From: a virus
IMG/VR virus record: IMGVR_UViG_3300023116_000063
Location: 1 to 53,413 of that record
DNA length: 53,413 bases
Direction: 5' to 3' (one strand)
Under the pieces are notes generated by a model that was given only the letters and a program-made list of their open reading frames with translations, was not told where the DNA came from and searched no databases. Positions 8,296 to 16,104 of this stretch are shown piece after piece (position 1 is the first letter of the stretch; each line of letters begins with the position of its first letter). Both the position numbers and the translations under genes were made by a program.

Positions 8296-8837
8296 TTAAA
8301 TTTAGGCCCAAGTACCCATCCAACTAAACTTTTGCGTACACCTTTAGTAATTGGTCTTACTCTATGCCAATAGTGCGATTGAAAGAAAAAACCAGTATTT
8401 GGTTGTCTTTTAATTGTTGTATATCTTTTTTCTTCCTGTGGGTTTCCTGTTTCTATATCAAACTCACCACCTTCATAATCATCATTCAGAAAAATAGAGA
8501 AACTAATCTTCCTCACTCTACCATCATCATATGGTTTGTTGTGTTGGTCAATATGCCATCCAAACTCATCTTCAACAGAATACTCTGCATATTGTAGTGG
8601 TTCGATAACATCAATATGAAAATCCCACCCAGCATTTTTATTTGCCGCTTGTGCATATTCCAAGAATGTTGTTAAAACATCTTTATCATTAATCCAATCA
8701 ACCTTAGTGCTTCTACGAACTTGTCCACTCGCACCCACTATCTTTGCGTCCTCTAACTGAGTATTAACTTTTGCGAGAGCTTTAGATATGGTTATTGCAC
8801 CAATACGTTCAATGATGTATGGTTGACAATACCTCAT
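8292..8837 (-). CDS. 2-oxoglutarate/Fe(II)-dependent oxygenase (prolyl hydroxylase-like)
   Basis: A 181-residue 2OG-Fe(II) oxygenase. The iron triad is visible: HID (95-97) in FGWHIDQHN and the distal His158 in SHYWHRVRP, with Arg168 placed to bind 2-oxoglutarate. The region ISFSIFLNDDYEGGEFDI is the usual core of prolyl 4-hydroxylase-like enzymes. Substrate is unknown; protein or nucleic acid hydroxylation are both possible. It is embedded between uvsY and uvsW with ATGA overlaps at both ends, so it is co-translated with recombination proteins. Confidence 0.9.
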   Translation of the reverse strand: MRYCQPYIIERIGAITISKALAKVNTQLEDAKIVGASGQVRRSTKVDWINDKDVLTTFLEYAQAANKNAGWDFHIDVIEPLQYAEYSVEDEFGWHIDQHNKPYDDGRVRKISFSIFLNDDYEGGEFDIETGNPQEEKRYTTIKRQPNTGFFFQSHYWHRVRPITKGVRKSLVGWVLGPKFK

Positions 8838-9262
8838 ATCGCCCCATCCACAAATTTACGCCATTCAATTGCGTTTTTAATATCCCAACCACGAGACTGA
8901 ATTTGTTTCAGAATCCGTTCACAGGAATCTTGACACATCTTATAGTATTCTACTTTCTGTTTTGCTTTGATGAGTTCTTCATCAGAATCCAGATAAAGTG
9001 GAATGTCTTGTTTTAAAATTTTGTAGTCAAAGGGATTATCACGATAGACTTCTGGCGATGCTTTACCACCATAGTATTCCCACTTCTTACGTTTGAGTAC
9101 ATTGTAAGTACCCTCATTCATAAGAACGAGTTGTCTAAAGTTATTGTAGATGGTTAGATATTTTTGATGTAGACTTGCAGACCTAAGTGATTCATCACCA
9201 AGTTCTATATTGTCGATTTCTAAGTCTTTTGCGGCCTGAGCCTGTAGTTCTTCAAGTGTCAT
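8834..9262 (-). CDS. uvsY: UvsY recombination mediator
   Basis: A 142-residue helical protein matching T4 UvsY (137 residues) in size, in helical KAKQKVEYYKMCQDSCERIL pattern and in location next to uvsW. UvsY loads the UvsX recombinase on single-stranded DNA covered by gp32. The middle contains VLKRKKWEYYGGKASPE, conserved in marine homologues. It starts at 9262 with an AGGA-type site and lies downstream of a TATAAATA element at 9381-9388. First gene of an overlapping operon uvsY-oxygenase-uvsW-Sm-like. Confidence 0.88.
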   Translation of the reverse strand: MTLEELQAQAAKDLEIDNIELGDESLRSASLHQKYLTIYNNFRQLVLMNEGTYNVLKRKKWEYYGGKASPEVYRDNPFDYKILKQDIPLYLDSDEELIKAKQKVEYYKMCQDSCERILKQIQSRGWDIKNAIEWRKFVDGAI

Positions 9263-9318
9263 TATATTTCACATCCTAATAATAAAAGTGAGCAGAGTGG
9301 GTTGTAACTTGCGTTACT

Positions 9319-9338
9319 ATATTATCTCTTTAAAGAGA
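9319..9338 (-). promoter_or_regulatory. Palindrome with adjacent -10-like element upstream of uvsY
   Basis: TCTCTTTAAAGAGA (9325-9338) is a perfect 14-bp palindrome, followed on the minus strand by TAATAT (9319-9324). No good -35 is found 17 bases upstream. It may be an operator or middle promoter for the uvsY operon. Confidence 0.35.
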
Positions 9339-9380
9339 CTCAAACTATGATTGTCCAAGTCAACCATTGTCTGCTCGGTA

Positions 9381-9388
9381 TATTTATA
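9381..9388 (-). promoter_or_regulatory. Late promoter TATAAATA before uvsY
   Basis: Exact TATAAATA on the minus strand, overlapping the stop codon of the preceding tail-tube-fold gene (stop at 9384-9386). Confidence 0.65.
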
Positions 9389-9944
9389 AAGTTTCAAATT
9401 CGTAAAAATCGTATTTAAAACTTGCAGTTGCCGTTAGTTGTTCTGTGTCAGTAACCTGTGTATTATATGTCAATCCAGAAAGAGAGTTAGGATAACAATT
9501 TTTGAAATTCACTCTGAGTGTTGGATTATTTTTATTTGTAAGAAGTGTGAGACTTGCATCAGAAGCCATAGTATTGGGATTAGTTAAACTTGATGTATTA
9601 GGTCTCAATTCAGAATTTTCTGAAGATGCAGTTTTAAACTGTTCAGTATCTTTTGGAAAACCAATTCCAGTAATCCAATCATGTACTTCACGATAGTTTG
9701 ATAAATCTTCATTCACAAGGAATGTTAATTCTAAATCTTCAAATTCAAGTGTATCTCCCATTAGAGCAATACTCTTAAAACGTGTATTCATATTTGCTTC
9801 ACCACTAAAACTAATGCCAGGCAAGTTTACAGATGTAACAAAATATTCTACGTTAGGTGTTTTCAACAAATTAAATCTAAACTGAGTCGGTGATGCAAAG
9901 TCTAGATTATTTGGTTGTCGTGCAAGTGGATTAAGTTTTACCAT
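9384..9944 (-). CDS. gp3: Tail-tube-fold protein, gp3-like tail completion/sheath stabiliser
   Basis: A 186-residue protein with the tail-tube pattern: NVEYFVTSVNLPGISFSG, then MGDTLEFEDLELTFLVNEDL, then REVHDWITGIGFP. The same layout is seen in gp19 of this window, so the two are likely distant paralogues. Marine T4-like phages place gp3, the tail completion and sheath stabiliser protein, between gp23 and uvsY, which is this position. An alternative is gp54, the tube initiator, which shares the fold. It has its own late promoter (9963-9970) immediately after the gp23 terminator, so it is uncoupled from capsid expression. Confidence 0.6.
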   Translation of the reverse strand: MVKLNPLARQPNNLDFASPTQFRFNLLKTPNVEYFVTSVNLPGISFSGEANMNTRFKSIALMGDTLEFEDLELTFLVNEDLSNYREVHDWITGIGFPKDTEQFKTASSENSELRPNTSSLTNPNTMASDASLTLLTNKNNPTLRVNFKNCYPNSLSGLTYNTQVTDTEQLTATASFKYDFYEFETL

Positions 9945-9962
9945 AGTTTTCTTCCTTTATAG

Positions 9963-9970
9963 TATTTATA
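9963..9970 (-). promoter_or_regulatory. Late promoter TATAAATA for the gp3-like gene
   Basis: Exact TATAAATA on the minus strand, 19 bases before the ATG at 9944 and directly after the gp23 terminator T-run. The expected start site would leave a very short leader. Confidence 0.8.
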
Positions 9971-9973
9971 AAG

Positions 9974-10003
9974 AAAAAAGGGGGAGAGCAAAAGCCCTCC
10001 CCC
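9974..10003 (-). terminator. Strong intrinsic terminator after gp23
   Basis: On the minus strand GGGGGAGGGC pairs with GCTCTCCCCC around a TTTT loop (stem 9980-10003), followed by six Ts (9974-9979). It lies 28 bases after the gp23 stop, the best rho-independent terminator in the window. Confidence 0.95.
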
Positions 10004-10031
10004 AAGTTCAGAAACAAGTTTCTTATTATTA

Positions 10032-11315
10032 TTACATGATGTTCGTAACTTGAACTCTTCTGTAATATACGTTGTCGTTAGCAGTGATTGCACCACTTCT
10101 GACTGTAGCACCACCAGCAAATGGGTTTGCAGTAAGACCATAACGTGTCTTGAAACCAATTTTTGGCTGGAATGTGTTCTCACCAACTGCACGAACCATC
10201 TGAAGTGGAACGTATGGGCAGTAGAAGATACCAGCATCGTATGGTGAAGTACCTTTGTATCCAACAACAAAGAACTGCTTTGCGGCAGCGTTTGCTGAAT
10301 ATGGATCAATGTACACTTTGTAACGTCCGTTAAGAACACCAGCAAATGTGTTACCAGCATCGTCAACTGACAAGTTGTTGTTAAGAGCAGGGGATGTATC
10401 CAACTGTCCGGCCATCTGAAGTGCAGAAGCAACATCAGAAGAACAGATAATCATGTTACCTTTACCTCTACGAGTTTGCTGAGCGATTACGTTTGCTTCT
10501 CTCTCAACTTGGAACATAAGTCCTTTGAACTTCTCAACTGACCATCTACCGTTTGAATCAACGTCCATGTCAAAGATACCAGCGTTTGCAGTATCAGCTT
10601 GGGCACCGATTTTAGCAGATGTATAAACAGTTCTAACAACTTCTCTGTTGATTTCGTTAAGAATTTCACCAGAAAGAATGTTAGCAAGTTCTGTTTCTGC
10701 GTCAAGACCGTGAATTGCTTTAAGGTCTTGTGCAAGTTCCATTGTATATTCTGCTTTAAGAGCTCTTGACTTTGCAGTAACAGAGTTCTTCTCAATTGAG
10801 AAAGACATTTCTGCAAAAGAGTTACCAGCAGAGTCACCCAATGCTTCTGCAGCAGCAGTTGTCATACCAGTACCATTGGTGTATGTACCAGCAGGAGTGT
10901 CATTCAAGATAGCAGGGTTTGTACCAGCTTGTGTACCAGTACCAGAGAAATCTGAGTCTGCTTCGTTGTAGAATGTTTCTGTACCTGTCTGTGATGCATA
11001 GCGTGAACGCATTGCAAAGATAAGTCCAGTTGGGCCTGTCATAGGTTGAACGCCAGCAATATCATAAGCGATAAGGTTTGGCATTGCTCTACGGACTAGA
11101 GAGATTAGGATCGGATCCCAATTATCTACACTAGCACCTGTAGCGTTAGTTGGTGCAGCTTCGCCGAGGAAACCTCTATCTTCACGAAGTGCTTTTTCTT
11201 GGTTTTCTAGGATAATCGTGGTTACAGCCTTACGATAAGAGTCCTTGATCTCTGGAAGATCGTTGTGCTCTAGTACTGGCTGCCACTTTTCCTGTAGATG
11301 TTCTGCTTTGAACAT
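10032..11315 (-). CDS. gp23: gp23 major capsid protein
   Basis: A 427-residue gp23 major capsid protein of the HK97 fold. The N-terminal region (LQEKWQPVLEHNDLPEIKD) and SVDNWDPILISLVRRAMPNL are characteristic of T4-like gp23. The gp21 protease of the phage should remove the N-terminal scaffold segment; FLGE at 49-52 fits the L/I-x-E cleavage rule, so mature protein may start at Ala53 (inference). It is flanked by a late promoter 33 bases upstream and a strong terminator, consistent with very high late expression as a single unit. Shorter than T4 gp23 (521), as is usual in marine relatives. Confidence 0.97.
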   Translation of the reverse strand: MFKAEHLQEKWQPVLEHNDLPEIKDSYRKAVTTIILENQEKALREDRGFLGEAAPTNATGASVDNWDPILISLVRRAMPNLIAYDIAGVQPMTGPTGLIFAMRSRYASQTGTETFYNEADSDFSGTGTQAGTNPAILNDTPAGTYTNGTGMTTAAAEALGDSAGNSFAEMSFSIEKNSVTAKSRALKAEYTMELAQDLKAIHGLDAETELANILSGEILNEINREVVRTVYTSAKIGAQADTANAGIFDMDVDSNGRWSVEKFKGLMFQVEREANVIAQQTRRGKGNMIICSSDVASALQMAGQLDTSPALNNNLSVDDAGNTFAGVLNGRYKVYIDPYSANAAAKQFFVVGYKGTSPYDAGIFYCPYVPLQMVRAVGENTFQPKIGFKTRYGLTANPFAGGATVRSGAITANDNVYYRRVQVTNIM

Positions 11316-11347
11316 TTTGTTTTCTCCTTGTTGAGTTTTTCTAATAA

Positions 11348-11355
11348 TATTTATA
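11348..11355 (-). promoter_or_regulatory. Late promoter TATAAATA for gp23
   Basis: Exact TATAAATA on the minus strand, 33 bases before the gp23 ATG at 11315, followed by a strong AAGGAGAAAA ribosome site. Confidence 0.85.
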
Positions 11356-11391
11356 AAAACTAGATTTTTAGAAGATAATTTCTTCCGCTAA

Positions 11392-12615
11392 TTAGTCTTT
11401 TGCCCGCTTTACATTTTTACTGATTGCTGCCATGTAAGCAGACATTGCACCAGTTGTATCGAAAGATTCTGAACCATCAGTTTCAGAGTCTACAGATTCA
11501 GCGATAGTGGTTGCCTTTGGAAAATAACTTTCCTTAAGCGTGTCGAGTTTACTTCTGAAAGAACCTTCATCTGTAAAATCTACATCTTCTGCAAGAGACT
11601 TGAACTTCTCTACCTCTGTATCGGCGAGGTCAGAAGCGACTTCTGCAAAGACTGATTCACGAACCAATTGGTCATTCTGCTTTTTCATTGCAGCAGTTTT
11701 TTCAATCTGTTCGTTGAGTTTTGCTTCAAGTTCGTCAATCTTTTCAGACTGAGTTCCTAGAATATCATACTTCTCGTCTGGAACATCAATGTAATGCTCC
11801 TCAAAAAGTGATTTAAGGCCTGAAATGAAATCTTCAGCAATCTCACCTTTGAGACCTCTTTCGATTGCAATTTCGTTCTCTTTCATCCACTCTTCTACAA
11901 CGTAGTTCATGTATGCGTCAACTTTTTCAGTCAACTCATCACGCACTCTATTGATTTCTTCAGCGATTTCTTGAGTTTTTGCTTCCTCAATTCTTTCAAC
12001 TTCAGAACGAAGTTTAGATTTAACAGCAGCCTCAAAAATTGTTGATGCCTTTTCTTTGAATTCTTCAGTAAGTTCCTCACCCTCTACGAGAGCAGTAACA
12101 TCTTCAGAAACGTCTACAGATGCAAGACGGTCATCAAGAGTAGATTCGTCAACTGACTCATCTTTCTTTTCCATTGAACCGTAACCTTCACCGTTACACA
12201 TTGCTTCGTATGCTGCCTTGAGATCTTGGGCTTTCATGCTTTCCATCTTCTTCTGCATTTCTGCCTTCATCATCTCTTTAGTCATCTTACCTTCTTCTAG
12301 TTCCTCACCATCGTGATCTACTTGATCACCAGCAGCAAGGGGTTCTTTAATTGCAGTTGGAGTATCATTTCCACCGGCATCTTTTGCACCTTTAGTCTGA
12401 GCATCACTGGCCTTCTTTGTTGCTTTCGCACCATCTGGGCCCTTTGCTGTCTCTGGACTTTCAACTGCTTTGCCTAGGTCTTGAACTTCCCCATCTACTT
12501 TTTCCATTGAGTCGCCTTTAGCAGCACCCTTTGTTGGGGCGTCCTGTGCAGCTTCTTCAAGTTCTGCTTGGACTTCCGCTTCTAGTTCCTCAATTGTCTT
12601 GTCTAGTTCTGACAT
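11392..12615 (-). CDS. gp22: gp22 prohead core scaffold protein
   Basis: A 407-residue, very acidic, Glu/Lys-rich and largely coiled-coil protein just upstream of gp23: the T4 gp22 main scaffold, around which the capsid assembles and which gp21 then degrades. The first 100 residues are low-complexity (SPETAKGPDGAKATKKASDA), the rest long helices such as EELEAEVQAELEEAAQD and KIDELEAKLNEQIEKTAA. Ending LSAYMAAISKNVKR-like segments precede the stop. The ATG at 12615 is chosen because AAGGAGAAAAT precedes it; the frame open to 12702 crosses the late promoter at 12647 and overlaps gp21. Longer than T4 gp22 (269). Confidence 0.88.
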   Translation of the reverse strand: MSELDKTIEELEAEVQAELEEAAQDAPTKGAAKGDSMEKVDGEVQDLGKAVESPETAKGPDGAKATKKASDAQTKGAKDAGGNDTPTAIKEPLAAGDQVDHDGEELEEGKMTKEMMKAEMQKKMESMKAQDLKAAYEAMCNGEGYGSMEKKDESVDESTLDDRLASVDVSEDVTALVEGEELTEEFKEKASTIFEAAVKSKLRSEVERIEEAKTQEIAEEINRVRDELTEKVDAYMNYVVEEWMKENEIAIERGLKGEIAEDFISGLKSLFEEHYIDVPDEKYDILGTQSEKIDELEAKLNEQIEKTAAMKKQNDQLVRESVFAEVASDLADTEVEKFKSLAEDVDFTDEGSFRSKLDTLKESYFPKATTIAESVDSETDGSESFDTTGAMSAYMAAISKNVKRAKD

Positions 12616-12646
12616 TGGGATTTTCTCCTTGAGTTGTCTATTAACA

Positions 12647-12654
12647 TATTTATA
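12647..12654 (-). promoter_or_regulatory. Late promoter TATAAATA for gp22
   Basis: Exact TATAAATA on the minus strand in the gp21-gp22 gap, 32 bases before the gp22 ATG. Confidence 0.8.
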
Positions 12655-12658
12655 ATGA

Positions 12659-13306
12659 TTAAAGTTTTGACAAGAATTTTGCAAATGCGAGGGCGGAAAC
12701 ATTAGATTGTTTCGCTCTTACACCTTCATTAATCTCATCTTTGATGTTTTGAATCTCTACTTCTTTAAGTAGTCCGTTATCCCAAACCCACTCTTTACCT
12801 TCCATGATACCTTCAACGAAGGCCTGAGGTGCAGAAGGGTCTGCAACAATATCTGCCGCAGTGGCAAGATAAAAATCATCTTTCACATAGTTTGCACCAC
12901 CTCTATTTTCAAGTGAACCCATACCTCTTGAAGAGACACCAAGTTTACCACCATCTTTGATTAGTGCTTTCGCAATTTCCCCCATTGGAGTAGAGAGCAG
13001 TTTCGCCTCACCAATAAAGTTCTTTCCATCAGCTTCCAGTTTTGTGATCATGTGCGATACCCTGTCAAGATTGACAGTGGGGCCTTCTGGATGACCCAGT
13101 TCCCCAAACGCACGACCTTCAGCAACAAATTCTTTATTATATCGAGCGACTTCTTTATTAAGTACGCCCATAGGGTAGACACGACCATTACGGTTTTTCA
13201 TGTCTGCCTGCATGAAGATTCCACGAATCTTCATATCTTTTCCACCACCGTCTTTTTCTTCAACGATGTATTCTACTTCTTGTATTTGTTCTGCGATAAG
13301 TTTCAT
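12659..13306 (-). CDS. gp21: gp21 prohead core protease
   Basis: A 215-residue prohead protease of the T4 gp21 family (herpesvirus-assemblin-like fold). It matures the capsid by cutting gp22, gp23 and core proteins after L/I-x-E sites. Visible landmarks: MKNRNGRVYP (36-45), the conserved FGELGHPEGP with His72, and GVSSRGMGS with Ser125/126 as likely nucleophile. The start at 13306 follows the upstream stop (TAATATG), so an in-frame ATG at 13321 inside the previous gene is rejected. Size agrees with T4 gp21 (212). Confidence 0.93.
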   Translation of the reverse strand: MKLIAEQIQEVEYIVEEKDGGGKDMKIRGIFMQADMKNRNGRVYPMGVLNKEVARYNKEFVAEGRAFGELGHPEGPTVNLDRVSHMITKLEADGKNFIGEAKLLSTPMGEIAKALIKDGGKLGVSSRGMGSLENRGGANYVKDDFYLATAADIVADPSAPQAFVEGIMEGKEWVWDNGLLKEVEIQNIKDEINEGVRAKQSNVSALAFAKFLSKL

Positions 13307-13307
13307 A

Positions 13308-13556
13308 TTAGTACCCAGCATTCGTGATTGCTGTACCTTTTAAGGTAGATGCACCACGAAGCCCCTCTCCAGCGTTCATGTGAATTACAATACCAGCACC
13401 AGCACCAACATAAATCGTACCAATGTCAGCATCGTCTGCCGAATTACGAACTGTTACTACTTGTGCAGAACCAGTGTTAAATACCCATACCGCCGCATCA
13501 TCTACAAATTTTGTAGTTCCAGCTGCGAGGTCGGTTGCTGTTCCTTTTACTTGCAT
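13308..13556 (-). CDS. Small beta-rich protein in the head gene cluster
   Basis: An 82-residue hypothetical protein starting MQVKGTATDLAAG. It is Gly/Ala/Val-rich with alternating hydrophobic residues (VWVFNTGSAQVVTVRN, GTIYVGAGAGIVIHM), suggesting a small beta-sandwich. Located between the prohead core genes and gp21. The pattern resembles small virion decoration or fibre-attached proteins but I cannot name a family. Start 13556 is chosen as it follows the previous stop at 13567; the site is only AGGAAAA. Confidence 0.65.
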   Translation of the reverse strand: MQVKGTATDLAAGTTKFVDDAAVWVFNTGSAQVVTVRNSADDADIGTIYVGAGAGIVIHMNAGEGLRGASTLKGTAITNAGY

Positions 13557-13566
13557 TTTACTTTTC

Positions 13567-13815
13567 CTAAATTGATAATACTTCTGCCTCAAAGTAATCC
13601 ATAAGTGCCTTTGGAGGAACTTTGAACTTTTTTGAGACTAAAGTAATAGTTTTGTCAAAAGTATTTAGGAAATCTGAAGGTTTACTTTCCATTTCCTTAA
13701 AAATAGCGTCAACAGCATTCTTCATCTTAGGAGATAACTTTTTATACTCCTTAGATGTTTTATGCTCATCCTTTTCTGGTAACTCCTGTCGAAGTTGAGA
13801 AACGGTTTTACTCAC
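13567..13815 (-). CDS. Small helical protein in the gp68 position, GTG start
   Basis: An 82-residue, Lys/Glu-rich helical protein (KYKKLSPKMKNAVDAIFKEM) of unknown function. It sits between a gp67-like gene and gp21, the position of T4 gene 68 (prohead core), but similarity to gp68 is not visible. No ATG is available near the front: the frame starts with GTG at 13815, overlapping the TAA of the gp67-like gene, which suggests coupled translation. The final stretch FKVPPKALMDYFEAEVL may be a helix-turn-helix-like fold, which is speculative. Confidence 0.65.
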   Translation of the reverse strand: MSKTVSQLRQELPEKDEHKTSKEYKKLSPKMKNAVDAIFKEMESKPSDFLNTFDKTITLVSKKFKVPPKALMDYFEAEVLSI

Positions 13816-13990
13816 TATCTTCTTCTACCTCTGGAATATGATGAGTTACAAATGTTTTTGCAACTTCCTGTCTTTTTGTTTCTAATGCATCACCAACTTT
13901 TGATGCAAGAGAAGCATTAAAGTGTGTTTCTGCTGAAAGGTTATCACCGTCACCAATTGCGTTTACAAAGTCTCTTACTGTATCCATCAT
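13808..13990 (-). CDS. gp67: gp67-like prohead core protein
   Basis: A 60-residue protein with a helical body (ETHFNASLASKVGDALETKRQEVAKTF) and an acidic end PEVEEDSE. Size, position directly after gp20 and the pattern of a helical part followed by acidic tail match T4 gp67, a minor prohead core protein processed by gp21. Two start codons stand in tandem (13990 and 13987), with AAGGAGA upstream; the second gives better spacing. The start overlaps the gp20 stop. Confidence 0.7.
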   Translation of the reverse strand: MMDTVRDFVNAIGDGDNLSAETHFNASLASKVGDALETKRQEVAKTFVTHHIPEVEEDSE

Positions 13991-15516
13991 TTATCTCCTT
14001 GTTCTGGATTGTTCTGTGCGAACATACCATCATCTTGACCCATAGGGTCGAGTTCGCCACCAGATTCATCTTTAATTTGATTTTCAATTTCTTCAATCTC
14101 TTCATCAGACATTCTTAGAACATTCTTTCTCACATATTCTTTAGAGAAGTATGTTCCCACATAACTTTCAATCTGTCCTAACATATCCAAACGATTTTGA
14201 AGAAGTTCTGCATTCTTTAATTCTGTAAAGTGGCCATCTTGCATAAAGTCAAACTGCAAGTTTTCTTTAATCATAGACCATTCATCTTCTGCAATCACAC
14301 CTTTTAGAATAAGTTGTGTGCGAAGAACATCCATAAACATTACAGTGAATTTCTTACGAAGTTTCTGTACGAACTTTGTAAACTTCAATTCGTCACGAGT
14401 AATGTTATCAGAACGTCCAATAGAGAATGAGTTCTCTGCCTCAAGTCTTGAGATTGGTACGTTCAATGAACGGTAAAGTTTTGTCTGGAAGTATTTGATA
14501 TCATCAATCTCGCCGAGGTTTGAGCCGCCAGGCAAGGTTGTGATTTCTGTACCTCTACCACCTTCTCTACGAGGCAACCAGAAATCTTCCAACATTGACA
14601 TATGATTTCTATCGTCACGAATTTCACCAGTTCGTGCGTCATACACCAACTTGTTACGATAACGATTCATCACATCTTTCAGATAAGCCTCTGCCTTTAC
14701 TTTCGGCAAGTTACCAACATCAATGTAGAAAATACGTCTTTCAGGCGCACGAGAAATACGATAGATAACCAACGCATCCTCAATCATGCGTAACTGATTG
14801 ACAGGTTTGATTGCTTTGTGCAGATATGAAAGGACAGTTCCTTTGTGCATATCTACAAGTCCAGAAGGGCAATATGTAATAGAGTCGGCAGTAATACGAA
14901 TACCAGAAGATGTTCCTACGTTCTGTTCCCAACCCTTATCATTATAAAGATAGAAATCCTCAATGCCTTTTACCATCTCGGCACCAGTTTTCTTGTCCAT
15001 TTCTTTTCGTTGTTCTCTGACCTTCTTAATTTTACGAGGGTCGATATAACGTAATTCTTTAATTCCCTTACGAGGGGAATTTCTATCAATAATTTTATGA
15101 TAGTATATTCTTCCATCGACATACCAACGTCTAAAGATATCATGGCCTTTTGCATTAAAGTCTAGCAAATGCAAAACTTCATTAAATTCATCTCTAATTT
15201 TAGATTTGATATTTCTAGAAAGGTCTAACCTGTCGAGGGAAATAGATACGGATTGTCCTCTTTCATCAGAGACAATCGCTTCGTTTGCGATATCTTCAAT
15301 AGCACTATCACACTCTGGTTGTTGTGCAATATCACGATATCTTCTAATTAAGTCAAGTTCATTCCGATCACGACCATCCATATCAAGAATGGAAGCATAA
15401 TGGCCACCGCCTGATACAACATCAAGGGTGCCATCGTCAGATGAGGGAGCAGTGAATCCATCACTACTCCCACTCTGATTCGCTCTTGTGATTCTGAAAC
15501 CAAAAAGTTCAGCCAT
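13987..15516 (-). CDS. gp20: gp20 portal vertex protein
   Basis: A 509-residue portal protein of the T4 gp20 family, the dodecameric vertex through which DNA is packaged and to which the neck attaches. Characteristic segments include RYRDIAQQPECDSAIEDI, the clip/stem region RRWYVDGRIYYHKIID, and RSLNVPISRLEAENSFSIG. Length equals that of T4 gp20 (524) within a few percent. Preceded by an ACTAAATA late element at 15544-15551 and followed by the prohead core genes in T4 order. Confidence 0.96.
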   Translation of the reverse strand: MAELFGFRITRANQSGSSDGFTAPSSDDGTLDVVSGGGHYASILDMDGRDRNELDLIRRYRDIAQQPECDSAIEDIANEAIVSDERGQSVSISLDRLDLSRNIKSKIRDEFNEVLHLLDFNAKGHDIFRRWYVDGRIYYHKIIDRNSPRKGIKELRYIDPRKIKKVREQRKEMDKKTGAEMVKGIEDFYLYNDKGWEQNVGTSSGIRITADSITYCPSGLVDMHKGTVLSYLHKAIKPVNQLRMIEDALVIYRISRAPERRIFYIDVGNLPKVKAEAYLKDVMNRYRNKLVYDARTGEIRDDRNHMSMLEDFWLPRREGGRGTEITTLPGGSNLGEIDDIKYFQTKLYRSLNVPISRLEAENSFSIGRSDNITRDELKFTKFVQKLRKKFTVMFMDVLRTQLILKGVIAEDEWSMIKENLQFDFMQDGHFTELKNAELLQNRLDMLGQIESYVGTYFSKEYVRKNVLRMSDEEIEEIENQIKDESGGELDPMGQDDGMFAQNNPEQGDK

Positions 15517-15543
15517 ACTATAGTTCTCCTAATTTTACCTTAC

Positions 15544-15551
15544 TATTTAGT
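15544..15551 (-). promoter_or_regulatory. Late-promoter-like ACTAAATA before gp20
   Basis: A one-base variant of NATAAATA on the minus strand, 28 bases before the gp20 ATG at 15516. Similar CTAAATA variants occur at 22541 and 34260. Confidence 0.55.
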
Positions 15552-15568
15552 AAGATTATAAAGCAGGA

Positions 15569-16102
15569 TTATACACCACTTGCTGAGAATGATGTGTATC
15601 TCCATGTCACATCAAAGGTTTCAACTTCACTTACTGTATCATAAGACAACTCAATTGGTGCAATCACTGTTGGCCAACAGTTGGTTAGAATGTATTCTTT
15701 AAGAATAACATTATCTCTATCCAATTGTTGAACTCTAAGATCAGCAGTATATTGAGAAACATTGGCAGCACCAACACTTGTTTCCAAGTCGTTAATACCA
15801 CTCATCCATGACTCAAGTCCATTACGAATTCTGAAATCTGTGTCATTGATGATAGTTGTTGTCCATGTTTCAAATTCTCTGTCACCAGCAAGATAGAGAA
15901 TACGTCCTCTAAAGTTGACAGGAACTTCTGTGATTGTCTGGCCAGGCAACGATGCTGCCTTAACCAAAAATGATGTTGCTTCCGAACTTTCAATTCCGGC
16001 AGCCCCGATTGCAGGCGTATTCAGAATAACTGTAAATTGGTTAGCACGAGCGCCCCCACCAGTCATTCTAGCTCTAAAATCATTAATATTTGGTGTTGAC
16101 AT
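15569..16102 (-). CDS. gp19: gp19 tail tube protein
   Basis: A 177-residue tail tube monomer of the T4 gp19 family (163 in T4). Landmarks: opening INDFRARMTGGGARANQF, ATSFLVKAASLPGQTI, the strand pair GRILYLAGDREFETWTTT and ending ETFDVTWRYTSF. It stacks into the hexameric tube inside the gp18 sheath. The gene begins two bases after the gp18 stop, so sheath and tube are co-translated from the gp18 late promoter. Confidence 0.95.
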   Translation of the reverse strand: MSTPNINDFRARMTGGGARANQFTVILNTPAIGAAGIESSEATSFLVKAASLPGQTITEVPVNFRGRILYLAGDREFETWTTTIINDTDFRIRNGLESWMSGINDLETSVGAANVSQYTADLRVQQLDRDNVILKEYILTNCWPTVIAPIELSYDTVSEVETFDVTWRYTSFSASGV

Positions 16103-16104
16103 GA

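Noticed and set aside
9938-10435. 165-residue minus-strand frame inside gp23
   Set aside because: Out-of-frame shadow of the capsid gene, rich in Leu/His/Thr as expected from a shifted reading; crosses the terminator.
11392-12702. Longer gp22 start at 12702
   Set aside because: It would run across the TATAAATA at 12647 and overlap gp21; the ATG at 12615 has a strong ribosome site.
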